NCBI RefSeq assembly: GCF_900156065.1
Contig: NZ_FTNF01000014.1
Coordinates: 1 to 64,000, forward strand
DNA from: Micromonospora avicenniae
GTDB taxonomy: Bacteria; Actinomycetota; Actinomycetes; Mycobacteriales; Micromonosporaceae
Length of the DNA stretch: 64,000 nt
Reading direction: 5' to 3'
Numbering within the stretch: the first letter of the stretch is position 1; each line of letters starts with the position of its first letter. The notes under the pieces were generated by a model. That model saw only the letters and a program-made list of their open reading frames with translations, was not told where the DNA came from and did not search any database. The position numbers and the translations under genes were made by a program. Shown piece by piece: positions 8,542 through 17,807 of the stretch.

Positions 8542-9777
8542 TCAGCGTGACTGCTGCCGGGGCAGCACCACCTCGCGCAGGATGATCTGGATGGCGGCCA
8601 CCGTCGGGATGGCGATCACCGCGCCCACCACACCGATCAGGCCGACCCCGAGCAACGCGGCGAGCAGGGCGGCCACCTCGTTGACGTGCACCGAGCGGCG
8701 CATCACCTTCGGGTAGATGAGGTAGTTCTCCACCTGCTGGTAGACGAGGAAGAAGACCACGCAGGCGATGCCCGCGGAGAGGTCGGTGGCGAAGCCGACC
8801 AGGGTCACGATCACCGCGCCGAGGGTCGCCCCGATCTGCGGGATCAGGTCGGTCACCGCGACCACCACGGCCAGCGCCATCGGGTACGCCAGCCCGACGA
8901 TCAGCGCGAAGACGAACGTGCTCAGGCCGGCGAGCACCGCGATGCAGAGCGCGCCCACCATGTAGGCGCCGACCCGGGTGAGGATCTCGTCGCCGATCAG
9001 CTGCACCCGCTCCCGCCGGGACGCGGGCACCAGGGAGTAGCCGAGGGCACGCAACCGGTTGAAGTACGCCAGGAAGTAGATGGTCAGCACCAGCACGGTC
9101 AGGGCGCGGAAGATGGTGCCGAAGATCAGTTGGGCGCCGCCGAGCACGCCACCGAGGGCGCGCCCCACGGTTTCCGCGTTCAACGCGCCCTGCACCTTCT
9201 GCACCAGGTCGTACCGCTCGACCAGTTCGTTGACGGTCTCGCTGCGGCGCAACTGCTCGATGTAGTTCGGTACCTGCTCGATGAACTGGCCGGACTGGGT
9301 GATGATCGGCGGCACGAGCGCGAACACCCCGCCGCAGAGCAGCAGCAGTACGGCGAACGCGACAAGCGCGACGGAGAGGCCGTGCGGCAGGCCCCAGCGG
9401 CGCAGCCGGGCCACCGCCGGGTGGAGGCCGATCGCGAGGAAGAGCGAGATCACCACCAGAACCAGGATGCCGAGGGCGTTGCGCAGGCCGAGATAGAGGG
9501 CGTACGCGGCCAGCGCGCCGAGCCCCCCGGTGAAGCCGACCAGGAAGCTGCTGCGTCGCAGCGGACGGCCGCGCGGCCCGAAGCGTCCCGAGCCGGTGGC
9601 CGGTGCCGGCTCCGTCGGGTCGTCCGGTCCCTCGCCCACCGCCGTGGCGTCGGGTCGCGGCGGCTTCGCGCCCTGGGGTGCGGGGGTACGCCGCCCCCGG
9701 CCACGTTCCGGGGCCTGTTGCTCCGCCTCGGCCCGTTCCGGGTCCGGCCCGTCGGCCCTCGGCCCGTCCTGTGTCAC
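8542..9777 (-). CDS. AI-2E family transporter (PerM/YdiK family)
   Basis: This 411-residue integral membrane protein belongs to the AI-2E exporter/PerM superfamily, whose members include autoinducer-2 exporters and Na+/H+ antiporters. The first 75 residues are Pro/Glu/Arg-rich and probably cytoplasmic and disordered. About eight hydrophobic segments follow, beginning with SFLVGFTGGLGALAAYALYLGL and VLVVISLFLAIGLHPAVARL. The family motif region PLIPQIGATLGAV-like (here DLIPQIGATLGAVIV) and the C-terminal VHVNEVAALLAALLGVGLIG segment are both present. The GTG at 9777 is preceded by GGAGGACTG. The actual substrate cannot be told from sequence. Confidence 0.85.
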   Translation of the reverse strand: MTQDGPRADGPDPERAEAEQQAPERGRGRRTPAPQGAKPPRPDATAVGEGPDDPTEPAPATGSGRFGPRGRPLRRSSFLVGFTGGLGALAAYALYLGLRNALGILVLVVISLFLAIGLHPAVARLRRWGLPHGLSVALVAFAVLLLLCGGVFALVPPIITQSGQFIEQVPNYIEQLRRSETVNELVERYDLVQKVQGALNAETVGRALGGVLGGAQLIFGTIFRALTVLVLTIYFLAYFNRLRALGYSLVPASRRERVQLIGDEILTRVGAYMVGALCIAVLAGLSTFVFALIVGLAYPMALAVVVAVTDLIPQIGATLGAVIVTLVGFATDLSAGIACVVFFLVYQQVENYLIYPKVMRRSVHVNEVAALLAALLGVGLIGVVGAVIAIPTVAAIQIILREVVLPRQQSR

Positions 9778-10212
9778 CAGTCCTCCGGTCAGCTCGGCGA
9801 CTGCGTCGCCTCATCCGCGCAACCGGCGCACTCCTGACACCGGCTCTGCCCGGAGACTACTGGCCCTTCGCGTCCCGCATCAGTCGCTCCTGTCGTCACG
9901 ACGCCTGCCACCCGGCCTGACCGGCTCGGCGCGGCGAGGGGCCTACGCCGACGTGTGCGCGAGCGTGATGACGCAGAGGCATAAATATGACTCAGAGGCA
10001 CCAGTCTCGTGGCGGCAACGGTGCCGGGTGGGCATGCTGCGTCCACAGCTACCGGAGGCGCGGCGATGGCAGCCACCGCGGTTCGCCAGGGCCTCGTCGC
10101 GACTCACGAAAGCCACGGTCCGCCACCGGTCGCGACGCAAGCGCCTGCGACGCGGGTTCAGTAGCGCGGAACGGAACGGTGCTCGTCCGCCGCCCGGGGA
10201 CGGGCCCCCGCA
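9778..10212. other. 435-bp gap with a paired direct repeat
   Basis: Between the AI-2E gene start and the end of the large coiled-coil gene there is no credible coding region. The gap contains the promoter side of the AI-2E gene and, at 9968-10000, two copies of ATGACKCAGAGGCA with a spacing of 19 bases, in the only locally AT-rich stretch. No tRNA-like fold was seen. Confidence 0.6.
9968..10000. repeat. 14-bp direct repeat pair, 19-bp period
   Basis: ATGACGCAGAGGCA (9968-9981) and ATGACTCAGAGGCA (9987-10000) differ at one base and are separated by TAAAT. The 19-base period puts both copies on nearly the same DNA face. The pair lies about 190 bases upstream of the AI-2E gene start, so an activator or repressor site is possible. 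Confidence 0.5.
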
Positions 10213-12507
10213 TCACTCCTTCTCGACGGAGACCGTGTTGGGCTTGGCCGCCCGCTCGTCGGTGGTCGGTTTGCTGGGGCGTTTGCCGTTCTCACCGGTG
10301 CTGGTGATCTTCGTGGGGGTGGCGCCCCGGCCGCCCTCGCCCGGTACCGCGGCGACCGTCGGCTCACCGTCCACGGCCGCACCGGCGGCCCCGTCGTCGA
10401 CCGTCGTGACCGGCTCGGCCACCGGGCGAGCCTTCGGCTGACCGGCAGCCTGCGGTTCACCCTCGTCGGTTGCCGGCTCCGGCTTGGTCCCGGTCGCCGC
10501 GCCCGCTTCGCCGGCGCTGTCGGTTCCGCCCTGCGCGCCACCCGCCCCCTTGGGGGCCGCGCCCGCGGTGGCGGGCCGCGCCGTGGCGTCGGCGGGCTGT
10601 GCGGTCGCGGTGACCGGCTGCGCCTTGCTGTCCGGCTGGGCCTTGCCGGCGACCGGCTCGCTCTTGGCGCCGCCCGTGCGGGACGTGCCCGCCGGCTTCG
10701 CCGTCGGGTCGTCGCCCGCGCCCCGTCCGACGTCGACCGGCCGGGCCGCCACGGCCGGCCCCGCCGCCGGCCTGTTTCCGGCCGCACCCGCGGGTGGAGG
10801 CGAGGTCGGCCCGTCGGAACCAGCCGGCTCCGCGGCGACCTTCTCCCGCAGCTCGGTCAGCTGTCGCTGGAGCTCGTCGGACTCCTGCCGGGAGTTCCAG
10901 GTCTCCTGGCGCAGATCCGCGAGCTGTTGCTGGGCCTGCGCGATCTCCAGCATCACCTGTGCGAGCTGCTGCCGGCCGGACGCGACCTCCTGCTGCGTCG
11001 CCGCGAGGTGCTGCTGGGTGGTGGCCAGGGCCTGCTGGGTCGTCGCCGCGTACTCCTCGAACTGCCGACGGGACGTCGCGACGTGCTCGTCGGCCTTGCG
11101 GCGCTTGTCGTTCGCGTCGGCCTCGGCTCGGCGCAGCAGCTCGGTGGCCTGTTCCTCCGCCTGCCGGCGCAGCGTGGCCGCGTCGCGTTCGGCGGCCTGC
11201 CGGACGCGGTCGGCGCCCTGCTCGATCTCGTTCTTACGGGCCGTGTATTCGGCCTCCAACTGGTCGCGCCGGGCGGTGAACTCGGTCTCGAGTTCCTGCT
11301 GGCGCCGGGTCGAGGTGGTCTCCAACTCCTGCTGGCGGCGGGAGAAGGTCGACTCCAGCTCCTGCTGGCGGGACTTGTGCTGCTTGTCCAGCTCGTCGCG
11401 GCGCTTGGCGAACTCCTGCTCGGCGGCGGCCCGGCGCTGGGCCAGCTCGCGGTCCGCGGTCTCCCGTCGGGAGCTGACCTCCTTCTCCACGCCCGCCCGC
11501 CAGGCGCCCAGCTCCTGCTGGGTCTGCGCCCGGGACTGCTGCACGTACGCCTCGGTCTCGGCGCGCATCCGCTGCACGTACGCCTCGGTCTCGGCGCGGC
11601 CGCGCTTGGCCGCCTCGGACGCCTGCGTGGTCATCCGCTCGGCCTCCTGCTGGGCCTTGGACCGGGTGGCCCGGCCCGCCATGGCGGCGTCGTCGATGAT
11701 CTGCTTGGCCTCCCGCTGCGCCTTGGCATGGGTGGCCCGCCCGGCCTCGGTCGCCTGGTCGACGAGACGCTTCGCCTCCTGCTGCGCCTTGGCGTGCACC
11801 TCCTTGGCGGCGTCCCGTAGTTCGGTGGCCTCCTGCTGCGCCTTCTCCAGCGTCGTCCGAGCGGCCTCGCGCAGCTTGGTGGACTCCTGCTGGGCCCGGG
11901 TGTGGATCTCCTTGGCCGCCTCCCGCAGCTGGCTCGCCTCCTGTTGCGCCCTGGCCAGCTCGTCCTGCGCGTTCCGGCGCAACTTCGCGGATTCCTCCTT
12001 GGCGGTCCGCAGCGCGGCCTCCGACTCGGCCTTGCGCGCGTTGGCCTGCCGCTCCTCCTCGGCACGCCGCGCGGCGAGGGCGATCTCGAAGTCCTTCAAC
12101 GCCTTCTCGGCCTGCGCACGGGCATCCTCGATGATGTGCTCGGCGGCGGCCCGCCGGGAGTCGATCTCATCGTTGGCGACGCGGAGGATCTCCTCCGCCT
12201 GCTCCTCGGCGAGGGTGAGGATGTGCTCGACGCGGGGGCCGAGGTGCCGGAACGAGGCCCGGTCCACCACACCTACCTGTTTGCGCACCTGCGCGAGGTC
12301 CCGCTGGAGCACCTCGACCTGACCGGCGAGCTTGTGGATCTGGGTGTACGCCTGCTCGCGCTCGGCCGCGAGAGCTGTGATCTCGTGCTCCGCCCGCGCG
12401 ACGTATCGGTCGACCTGCTTCTTCTCGTACCCCCGCAGAGCGGTCTCGAAGCTGGGCTCCGTGGCCACGTCCCCGCCGAGAGCGAACAGTTCCTCGCCGT
12501 GCGACAT
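10213..12507 (-). CDS. Large DivIVA-like coiled-coil protein (Scy/FilP type)
   Basis: This 764-residue protein has a DivIVA-like N-terminus (ALRGYEKKQVDRYVARAEHEI, residues about 23-43), then an almost continuous coiled coil to about residue 575 and a Pro/Ala/Thr/Lys-rich, probably disordered tail of about 190 residues. The coil contains recurring blocks such as KAQQEATELRDAA and AKAQQEAKRLVDQA, and a later series RRQQELET. This architecture matches the polarisome and cytoskeletal proteins Scy and FilP of Streptomyces, which organise tip growth with DivIVA. There the pair is adjacent to the epimerase-thiolase-meaB genes, as here. Which of the two genes here equals Scy or FilP is unclear: order and length point in opposite directions. 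ATG at 12507 with GAGGATGAGGG upstream. Confidence 0.8.
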   Translation of the reverse strand: MSHGEELFALGGDVATEPSFETALRGYEKKQVDRYVARAEHEITALAAEREQAYTQIHKLAGQVEVLQRDLAQVRKQVGVVDRASFRHLGPRVEHILTLAEEQAEEILRVANDEIDSRRAAAEHIIEDARAQAEKALKDFEIALAARRAEEERQANARKAESEAALRTAKEESAKLRRNAQDELARAQQEASQLREAAKEIHTRAQQESTKLREAARTTLEKAQQEATELRDAAKEVHAKAQQEAKRLVDQATEAGRATHAKAQREAKQIIDDAAMAGRATRSKAQQEAERMTTQASEAAKRGRAETEAYVQRMRAETEAYVQQSRAQTQQELGAWRAGVEKEVSSRRETADRELAQRRAAAEQEFAKRRDELDKQHKSRQQELESTFSRRQQELETTSTRRQQELETEFTARRDQLEAEYTARKNEIEQGADRVRQAAERDAATLRRQAEEQATELLRRAEADANDKRRKADEHVATSRRQFEEYAATTQQALATTQQHLAATQQEVASGRQQLAQVMLEIAQAQQQLADLRQETWNSRQESDELQRQLTELREKVAAEPAGSDGPTSPPPAGAAGNRPAAGPAVAARPVDVGRGAGDDPTAKPAGTSRTGGAKSEPVAGKAQPDSKAQPVTATAQPADATARPATAGAAPKGAGGAQGGTDSAGEAGAATGTKPEPATDEGEPQAAGQPKARPVAEPVTTVDDGAAGAAVDGEPTVAAVPGEGGRGATPTKITSTGENGKRPSKPTTDERAAKPNTVSVEKE

Positions 12508-12614
12508 GCCCTCATCCTCACACGCAACGGGCCCTGCTGGGGCGATACGGACGCCCTGTCGGCCCTACTTCACTCGAGTCGTACGGGTAGATGACAGCGG
12601 GTGGTGGAAAGCAT

Positions 12615-12654
12615 GCGGCGCGGGCGCACCGGTTGTCCGGTGCGCCCGCGCCGC
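12615..12654 (-). terminator. 18-bp perfect hairpin between the coiled-coil genes
   Basis: GCGGCGCGGGCGCACCGG (12615-12632), loop TTGT, and its exact complement at 12637-12654. It lies 24 bases beyond the stop of the 12679-13941 gene, so the two coiled-coil genes are probably separate transcription units. Confidence 0.8.
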
Positions 12655-12678
12655 GTCATGCCCCGAGCTTGCGGTGCG

Positions 12679-13941
12679 TCAGCCGGCCGACTCCGCGGCC
12701 ACCTTGTCGCCGTCGGCCTTGCCGGCCTCCGGCGTGGCGGCCGCCGCGGCGGCCTGCCCGTTCGGCACACCCGGCACGATGCCGGCGAGACCGGAGAGCA
12801 TCTGACCCAGCTGCGACGTGACAGCGTCCTTCTGACGGGTGAGGTCCTCGACCTCCCGGCGAGCCGCCTGGGTGGTCAGCTCGGCCTCCGTCCGCGCCTC
12901 GCTGAGCAGGCGCTGCGACTCCGCCTTCGCCTCGTTCAGGGTCTTGTCGGCCAGCGCCTTGGCCTTGTCGACCGTCTCGTTCGCCGTGCGCTCCGACTCG
13001 ACGCGGCGGGCCTCCGCCCGCTGCTCGATCTCCTTCGCCCGCTCCTGGGCGGCCCGGGCCCGCTGCTCGGCCTCGCTGACCAGCTTCTGGGTCTGCGCGA
13101 CCTGGGCGGCGTGCCGCTCGGACTCCTCGCGCTCGGCCTTCTCCCGGCGCTCGGCGAGCTGGAGCTCCAGGGCCTGGAGGTCCTTGTCGCGCTTGTCGCG
13201 CGCGTCGGTGAGCAGCTTGGTCGCCTCGGCGCGCTTCTCCTCGGCCTCCCGGGCGGCCTTGGCCCGCTGCTGGGTGATCTCCCGCTCGGCGGTGGCCCGG
13301 AGGGTGGCCACCTCCCGCTCGACGGTGGACTTCAGCTCGGCCACCTCGTGCGCGGTCACCGTGCGCAGCTGCTTGGTCTCGCGGTCGGCGTCCGCGCGCA
13401 GCGTGTCGGCCTCACGGCGGGCCTGGACGCGGACCTCGGCGGCCTCCCGCTCGGCGGCGGTGCGCAGGTTGCCGGCCTCGCGCTCGGCGGTGGCCTTCAT
13501 CGCGGCCGCTTCGGCGCGAGCCTTGTCGGTGATCTCACGCGCCTCGAGGCGGGCGGCGGAGAGGATTCCCTCCGACTCGCGCTTGGCCTCGTTGCGGTGG
13601 TCGTTGGCCTGCTCCTCCGCCAGCCGGAGGATCTGCTCGACGCGGGTGCCCAGGCCGGAGAGCGTCGGCCGGCTGTTCTCCTCGAGCTGCTTGTTGGTGT
13701 CCGCGACCTTCTGCTCCAGCGCGGCCACGCGCTGGTCGGCCTGGCGGAGCCGGCGCTGGGCGTCGTTCATCCGCTGCTCGGCCTCAGCGCGCGCCTGCTC
13801 GGACTGGGTGAGCGCGGCGGTCATCCGGCCGATGAAGTCGTCAACCTGGTGGGTGTTGTATCCGCGCAGGCCAACGGTGAAATCTGGCTGTGAGTTCGCG
13901 TTATCGAAGAACGCGAGAGGGGAGGATTGCTGCTGGGGCAT
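12679..13941 (-). CDS. DivIVA-like coiled-coil protein (Scy/FilP type)
   Basis: This 420-residue protein starts with a short disordered segment, then the DivIVA-like motif [18 protein letters not shown] (residues about 23-40), then coiled coil to about residue 375 rich in AEREAxxLRxxAxRE heptads, ending in an Ala/Gly-rich tail. It resembles the other coiled-coil gene downstream in layout (RGY...QVD start; [15 protein letters not shown] versus GPRVEHILTLAEEQA), so the two are paralogues. Role by family: filament-forming scaffold for polar growth. The ATG at 13941 has no Shine-Dalgarno sequence; CAGTAT at -12 to -7 and a further promoter (TTGACC, 17 bases, AAGGTT) upstream suggest two start points. 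Confidence 0.82.
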   Translation of the reverse strand: MPQQQSSPLAFFDNANSQPDFTVGLRGYNTHQVDDFIGRMTAALTQSEQARAEAEQRMNDAQRRLRQADQRVAALEQKVADTNKQLEENSRPTLSGLGTRVEQILRLAEEQANDHRNEAKRESEGILSAARLEAREITDKARAEAAAMKATAEREAGNLRTAAEREAAEVRVQARREADTLRADADRETKQLRTVTAHEVAELKSTVEREVATLRATAEREITQQRAKAAREAEEKRAEATKLLTDARDKRDKDLQALELQLAERREKAEREESERHAAQVAQTQKLVSEAEQRARAAQERAKEIEQRAEARRVESERTANETVDKAKALADKTLNEAKAESQRLLSEARTEAELTTQAARREVEDLTRQKDAVTSQLGQMLSGLAGIVPGVPNGQAAAAAATPEAGKADGDKVAAESAG

Positions 13942-14306
13942 TGGGACATACTGGCAGACGCCCCAGGGTGCTCCGCAAGAGCGGTACGAACCTTTCGAGT
14001 CCTCTTTACATGGTCAACTTCCGCGCGTCACGGGAGCCGGCCGGGTGGCGATCTTGGCAGGTCCGGGGTGGGTCGGAAGGTGCCGCACCGGTAGGCGGGA
14101 AATGGCTCACGACGGTGCCGGCCGGGCCCTTTGTGCTTACCCCGCGTGAGTGCGCGAATGGGGCGCCGACGGCCCACGGGAAAGGCGGTGGTGCCCGCAT
14201 TGGTCGAGGAGCCAGTGCCTCGGCAGGTGGCCGTGCGAACGGCCGCACCCGTCCCGCTCGCGGTGGCCGGAGCGGGCGGGGGAGGGCCGGGGTGGGACCG
14301 CTGCGG
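13942..14306. other. Gap holding promoters of the coiled-coil gene
   Basis: This 365-base gap between ccrA and the 420-residue coiled-coil gene has no credible gene. On the minus strand it contains CAGTAT at 13953-13948 (leaderless position) and, further upstream, TTGACC (14017-14012) and AAGGTT (13994-13989) separated by 17 bases. The rest is unremarkable. Confidence 0.5.
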
Positions 14307-15662
14307 TCAGTGACCGCGGAACCGGTTGATCGCCTGTTCGTGCCGGGCGCGCAGCTGCGGGTCGCGGACACCGAGGCCGTCGCGCGGCGCGAGGCAGCGG
14401 ACGCCGACCTTGCCCTGGTGGGCGTTGCGGTGCACCTCGTACGCGGCCTGACCGGTCTGCTCCAGCGGGTAGGTACGCGACACCGTCGGGTGCACCTTGC
14501 CGAGCGCGACCAACCGGTTTGCCTGCCACGCCTCGTGGTAGTTGGCGAAATGGCTGCCGACGATGCGCTTGAGGTGCATCCACAGGTAGCGGTTGTCGTA
14601 CTGGTGCTGGAAGCCGCTCGTGGACGCGCAGGTGACGATCGTCCCGCCGCGCCGGGCGACGTAGACGCTCGCGCCGAACGTCTCCCGCCCCGGGTGTTCG
14701 AAGACGATGTCCGGATCCTCGCCGCCGGTCAGCTCGCGGATCCGTTCGCCGAACCGCCGCCACTCGTCCGGATCCTGGGTCTCCTCGTCCTTCCAGAAGC
14801 GGAAACCCTCCGCGGCCCGGTCGATGACCAGCTCCGCGCCCATGCTGCGACACAGCTCGGCCTTCTCCGGCGAGGAGACGACGCAGACCGGGATCGCGCC
14901 GCCGCCCAGCGCCAGCTGGGTGGCGTACCCGCCGAGGCCGCCGGACGCGCCCCAGATCAGCACCACGTCGCCCTGCTTCATGTTCGCGCCGTGGTGCGAG
15001 ACGAGCTGCCGGTACGCGGTCGAGTTGACCAGCCCGGGGCTGGCCGCCTCCTCCCAGCTCAGGTGCCGCGGCTTCGGCATCAGCTGGTTGGCCTTGACCA
15101 CGGCCAGTTCGGCGAGGCCGCCGAAGTTGGTCTCGAAGCCCCAGATCCGCTGCTGCGGGTCGAGCATGGTGTCGTCGTGGCCGGCCGAGTCCTCCAGTTC
15201 CACGGAGAGGCAGTGCGCCACGACCTCGTCGCCGGGCCGCCACCGGGTCACCCCGGGACCGGTGCGCAGCACCACGCCGGCCGCGTCCGAACCGACCACG
15301 TGGTACGGCAGGTCGTGCCGGCGGGTCAGCTCGGAGACCCGGCCGTAGCGGCGGAGGAACGTGAAGGTGGGCAGCGGCTCGAAGATGCTCGTCCAGACCG
15401 TGTTGTAGTTGATGGCGCTGGCCATCACCGCCACCAGCGCCTCACCCGGGCCGAGCTCGGGCGTCGGCACCTCCTGGACGTGCAGCGCCTTGCGCGGGTC
15501 CTTGTCGCGGCTCGCCATCCCGTCGAAGATCCGGGTCTCGGCTGCCCGCACCACGACGCCCCGGTAGCTCTCCGGCACCGGCAGGCCGACGATCCCGGCG
15601 AGTTCCCGCTCCGGCTGGTCGGAGCCCTCAGCGGCCATGATCGCTTCGAGGATGTCCTGCAC
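14307..15662 (-). CDS. ccrA: Crotonyl-CoA carboxylase/reductase
   Basis: Ccr catalyses NADPH-dependent reductive carboxylation of crotonyl-CoA to ethylmalonyl-CoA, the key step of the ethylmalonyl-CoA pathway and the source of ethylmalonyl extender units for polyketides. The 451-residue product matches the family throughout: DKDPRKALHVQEVPTPELGP, INYNTVWTSIFEPLPTF, YHVVGSDAAGVVLRTGPGV, the NADPH motif IWGASGGLGGYATQ, FEHPGRETFGASVYV and the end AINRFRGH. I start at the GTG at 15662 because GGGAGGT lies five bases upstream and the product then begins MQDILEAI, as in characterised Ccr; longer in-frame starts (ATG 15713, 15758) give a non-conserved leader. That leaves a leader of about 100 bases after operator B. 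Confidence 0.95.
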   Translation of the reverse strand: MQDILEAIMAAEGSDQPERELAGIVGLPVPESYRGVVVRAAETRIFDGMASRDKDPRKALHVQEVPTPELGPGEALVAVMASAINYNTVWTSIFEPLPTFTFLRRYGRVSELTRRHDLPYHVVGSDAAGVVLRTGPGVTRWRPGDEVVAHCLSVELEDSAGHDDTMLDPQQRIWGFETNFGGLAELAVVKANQLMPKPRHLSWEEAASPGLVNSTAYRQLVSHHGANMKQGDVVLIWGASGGLGGYATQLALGGGAIPVCVVSSPEKAELCRSMGAELVIDRAAEGFRFWKDEETQDPDEWRRFGERIRELTGGEDPDIVFEHPGRETFGASVYVARRGGTIVTCASTSGFQHQYDNRYLWMHLKRIVGSHFANYHEAWQANRLVALGKVHPTVSRTYPLEQTGQAAYEVHRNAHQGKVGVRCLAPRDGLGVRDPQLRARHEQAINRFRGH

Positions 15663-15791
15663 GGTGACCTCCCGTTCGTCCGCACCCGCACGCGCGGGAC
15701 TGGGTGCTGCCATCGTCGGCACCGGTACGGCCGGCCACCATGTCGGCGTCCGACACATCGTCGACCGGTCGCGCTCCTGTTGGGGGCGGAC

Positions 15792-15811
15792 GTTACTGAA
15801 CGGTAGTTAGG
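15792..15811 (-). promoter_or_regulatory. Operator site B upstream of ccrA (weaker match)
   Basis: Read on the minus strand, CCTAACTACCGTTCAGTAAC shares TA.C.A.CGTTCAG with the icmA site. It is an imperfect inverted repeat, is AT-richer than its surroundings, and lies about 130 bases upstream of the ccrA start where the promoter is expected. Confidence 0.5.
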
Positions 15812-16019
15812 TCGGGAAGTCCCATGTGAACAATTGCATCCACCGATGCGTGAAGGTGTCCGAAAGAGCCGGGCACCGCACATCACCGCACGCCCCGACC
15901 TCGCGCCGGTGGCTCCGCGCCGGCCCGCCGCAGGCCGGTTGATCATGAGTTTGGCGGCGCGACACGCCGCCGTCCCGCGCCGCCAACCTCATGATCGACG
16001 CGCATCTCCGGTGCGTTCC

Positions 16020-16493
16020 TCAGTGCGCGGCGGCGGGCTCGACCAGTTCCACCAGGACGCCGCCGGCATCCTTCGGGTGGACGAAGTTGATGCGGGAGTT
16101 CGCGGTGCCCCGCCGCGGTTCGTCGTAGAGCAGGCGCATGCCCCGCTCGCGCAGCGCCGCGCAGGCCGCGTCGATGTCCGCGACGGTGTAAGCCACCTGT
16201 TGCACCCCGGGACCGTTGCGGTCGAGGAACTTCGCGATGGTGGAATCCGGCGTGAGCGGGGCGAGCAGTTGCACACAGCCCCCTTCGACGTCGGGGCCGA
16301 CGGCCAGCATCGCCTCTCGTACGCCCTGCTCGGCGTTGGTCTCGGTGTGCACGCAACGCATCCCGAACGTCCGCCTGTAGAAGTCGATCGCGGCGTCCAG
16401 GTCGGCGACGGCGATGCCGACGTGATCGATCCGGAGCAGCCCGATGCCTGTGACGTAGTCCGCAGCGGGCTCGACGGGGGAGTTCTCTGCCAT
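16020..16493 (-). CDS. mce: Methylmalonyl/ethylmalonyl-CoA epimerase
   Basis: This 157-residue protein of the vicinal oxygen chelate (glyoxalase) fold interconverts the 2R and 2S forms of methylmalonyl-CoA and ethylmalonyl-CoA. Two beta-alpha-beta-beta-beta modules are visible. Metal-binding positions include His in [13 protein letters not shown], Gln in [13 protein letters not shown]-type context, and Glu in VLVELVEP at the end. It sits directly opposite the thiolase gene, with operator C between them. I choose the ATG at 16493; the longer TTG reading at 16514 would place the start inside the operator. CAGACT at -12 to -7 (16500-16505) and no Shine-Dalgarno element suggest a leaderless message. 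Confidence 0.92.
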   Translation of the reverse strand: MAENSPVEPAADYVTGIGLLRIDHVGIAVADLDAAIDFYRRTFGMRCVHTETNAEQGVREAMLAVGPDVEGGCVQLLAPLTPDSTIAKFLDRNGPGVQQVAYTVADIDAACAALRERGMRLLYDEPRRGTANSRINFVHPKDAGGVLVELVEPAAAH

Positions 16494-16504
16494 GACGCTA
16501 GTCT

Positions 16505-16523
16505 GGCCGAACAATCGTTAAGG
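16505..16523 (-). promoter_or_regulatory. Operator site C in the divergent epimerase/thiolase promoter
   Basis: On the minus strand CCTTAACGATTGTTCGGCC matches the icmA site at 15 of 19 positions. It fills the 60-base region between two divergent starts and abuts the epimerase -10 hexamer, so one bound protein could control both genes. Confidence 0.65.
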
Positions 16524-16553
16524 CGTACGGTCGGCACCCCCTCGGAGGCAGGT

Positions 16554-17753
16554 ATGGCTTCGGTGATCGTCAGCGGCGCGCGGACCCCGATGGGGCGCCT
16601 GCTGGGCAACCTCAAGGACCTCCCGGCCACGAAGCTCGGCGGGATCGCCATCAAGGCGGCTCTGGAGCGGGGCGGCGTCAGCCCCGACCAGGTGCAGTAC
16701 GTGATCATGGGACAGGTGCTCCAGGCCGGCGCCGGTCAGATCCCGGCCCGGCAGGCGGCGGTCGAGGCCGGCATCCCGATGTCCGTGCCGGCGCTGACCA
16801 TCAACAAGGTCTGCCTCTCCGGTCTGGATGCGATCGCCCTGGCCGACCAGCTCATCCGGGCCGGCGAGTTCGACATCGTCGTGGCTGGCGGCATGGAGTC
16901 GATGACGAACGCACCGCACCTGCTGATGGGTCAGCGGGTCGGCTACAAGTACGGCGACGTGGTGATCAAGGACCATATGGCGCACGACGGACTCAGCGAC
17001 GCCTGGGACTGCTGCTCCATGGGGGAGTCCACCGAGCGGCTCGGCGTCAAGCTCGGCATCACCCGCGAGGAACAGGACGCCTTCGCCGCGGCGAGCCACC
17101 AGAAGGCCGCCGCCGCGCAGAAGAACGGGCACTTCTCCGACGAGATCACCCCGGTGGTCATCCCGCAGCGCAAGGGTGACCCGGTGGTGATCAGCGAGGA
17201 CGAGGGCATCCGCCCGGACACCACGGTGGAGTCGCTGGCAAAGCTGCGCCCCGCCTTCGCCAAGGACGGCACCATCACCGCCGGCAGCTCCTCGCCGATC
17301 TCCGACGGCGCGGCCGCGGTGATCGTGATGAGCAAGGCCAAGGCGAAGGAGCTGGGGCTGACCTGGATCGCGGAGGTCGGCGCGCACGGCAACGTCGCCG
17401 GCCCGGACAACTCCCTGCACTCCCAGCCGTCGAACGCCATCCGCCACGCGCTGCGCAAGGCCGGGCTGACCGTCGCCGACCTCGACCTCATCGAGATCAA
17501 CGAGGCCTTCGCCCAGGTCGGCGTCCAGTCCGTCCGCGACCTCGGGATCAGCCCGGCGAAGGTCAACGTCAACGGCGGCGCCATCGCGCTCGGCCACCCG
17601 ATCGGCATGTCCGGCGCCCGCCTGGTCCTCACCCTCGCCCTGGAGCTGCAACGGCGCGGCGGTGGCACCGGCGCGGCGGCGCTCTGCGGCGGCGGCGGGC
17701 AGGGCGACGCGCTGATCATCCACGTCCCGGCCCGAGGCGAGAGCGGTCAGTGA
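16554..17753 (+). CDS. atoB: Acetyl-CoA C-acetyltransferase (thiolase)
   Basis: This 399-residue thiolase condenses two acetyl-CoA into acetoacetyl-CoA or runs the reverse thiolysis. All catalytic elements are present: the acylated Cys in [14 protein letters not shown] (about residue 89), NEAFA in the middle of the C-terminal half, His in [16 protein letters not shown], and the second Cys in [12 protein letters not shown]. The short chain-length type is inferred from overall similarity to biosynthetic acetyl-CoA acetyltransferases. ATG at 16554 follows GGAGGCAGGT. Together with the 3-hydroxyacyl-CoA dehydrogenase and ccrA it gives an almost complete route from acetyl-CoA to ethylmalonyl-CoA (the crotonase step is not in the window). 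The next gene, meaB, follows after 54 bases. Confidence 0.93.
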   Translation: MASVIVSGARTPMGRLLGNLKDLPATKLGGIAIKAALERGGVSPDQVQYVIMGQVLQAGAGQIPARQAAVEAGIPMSVPALTINKVCLSGLDAIALADQLIRAGEFDIVVAGGMESMTNAPHLLMGQRVGYKYGDVVIKDHMAHDGLSDAWDCCSMGESTERLGVKLGITREEQDAFAAASHQKAAAAQKNGHFSDEITPVVIPQRKGDPVVISEDEGIRPDTTVESLAKLRPAFAKDGTITAGSSSPISDGAAAVIVMSKAKAKELGLTWIAEVGAHGNVAGPDNSLHSQPSNAIRHALRKAGLTVADLDLIEINEAFAQVGVQSVRDLGISPAKVNVNGGAIALGHPIGMSGARLVLTLALELQRRGGGTGAAALCGGGGQGDALIIHVPARGESGQ

Positions 17754-17807
17754 GCAAGTTGAGCGGCCGGGCCTGCGGGCCCGCGCTCGCCGGACGAAAG
17801 TAGCCCT

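Noticed and set aside
9789-10076. 95-residue minus-strand frame upstream of the AI-2E gene
   Set aside because: Overlaps the AI-2E start region, has no ribosome binding site and no recognisable sequence.
10484-12322. Long plus-strand reading frame opposite the coiled-coil gene
   Set aside because: Antisense shadow of the minus-strand coiled-coil gene; Ser/Cys/Arg-rich with no domain.
12508-12678. Possible small RNA between the coiled-coil genes
   Set aside because: The only structure is an 18-bp hairpin best explained as a terminator; no separate promoter seen.
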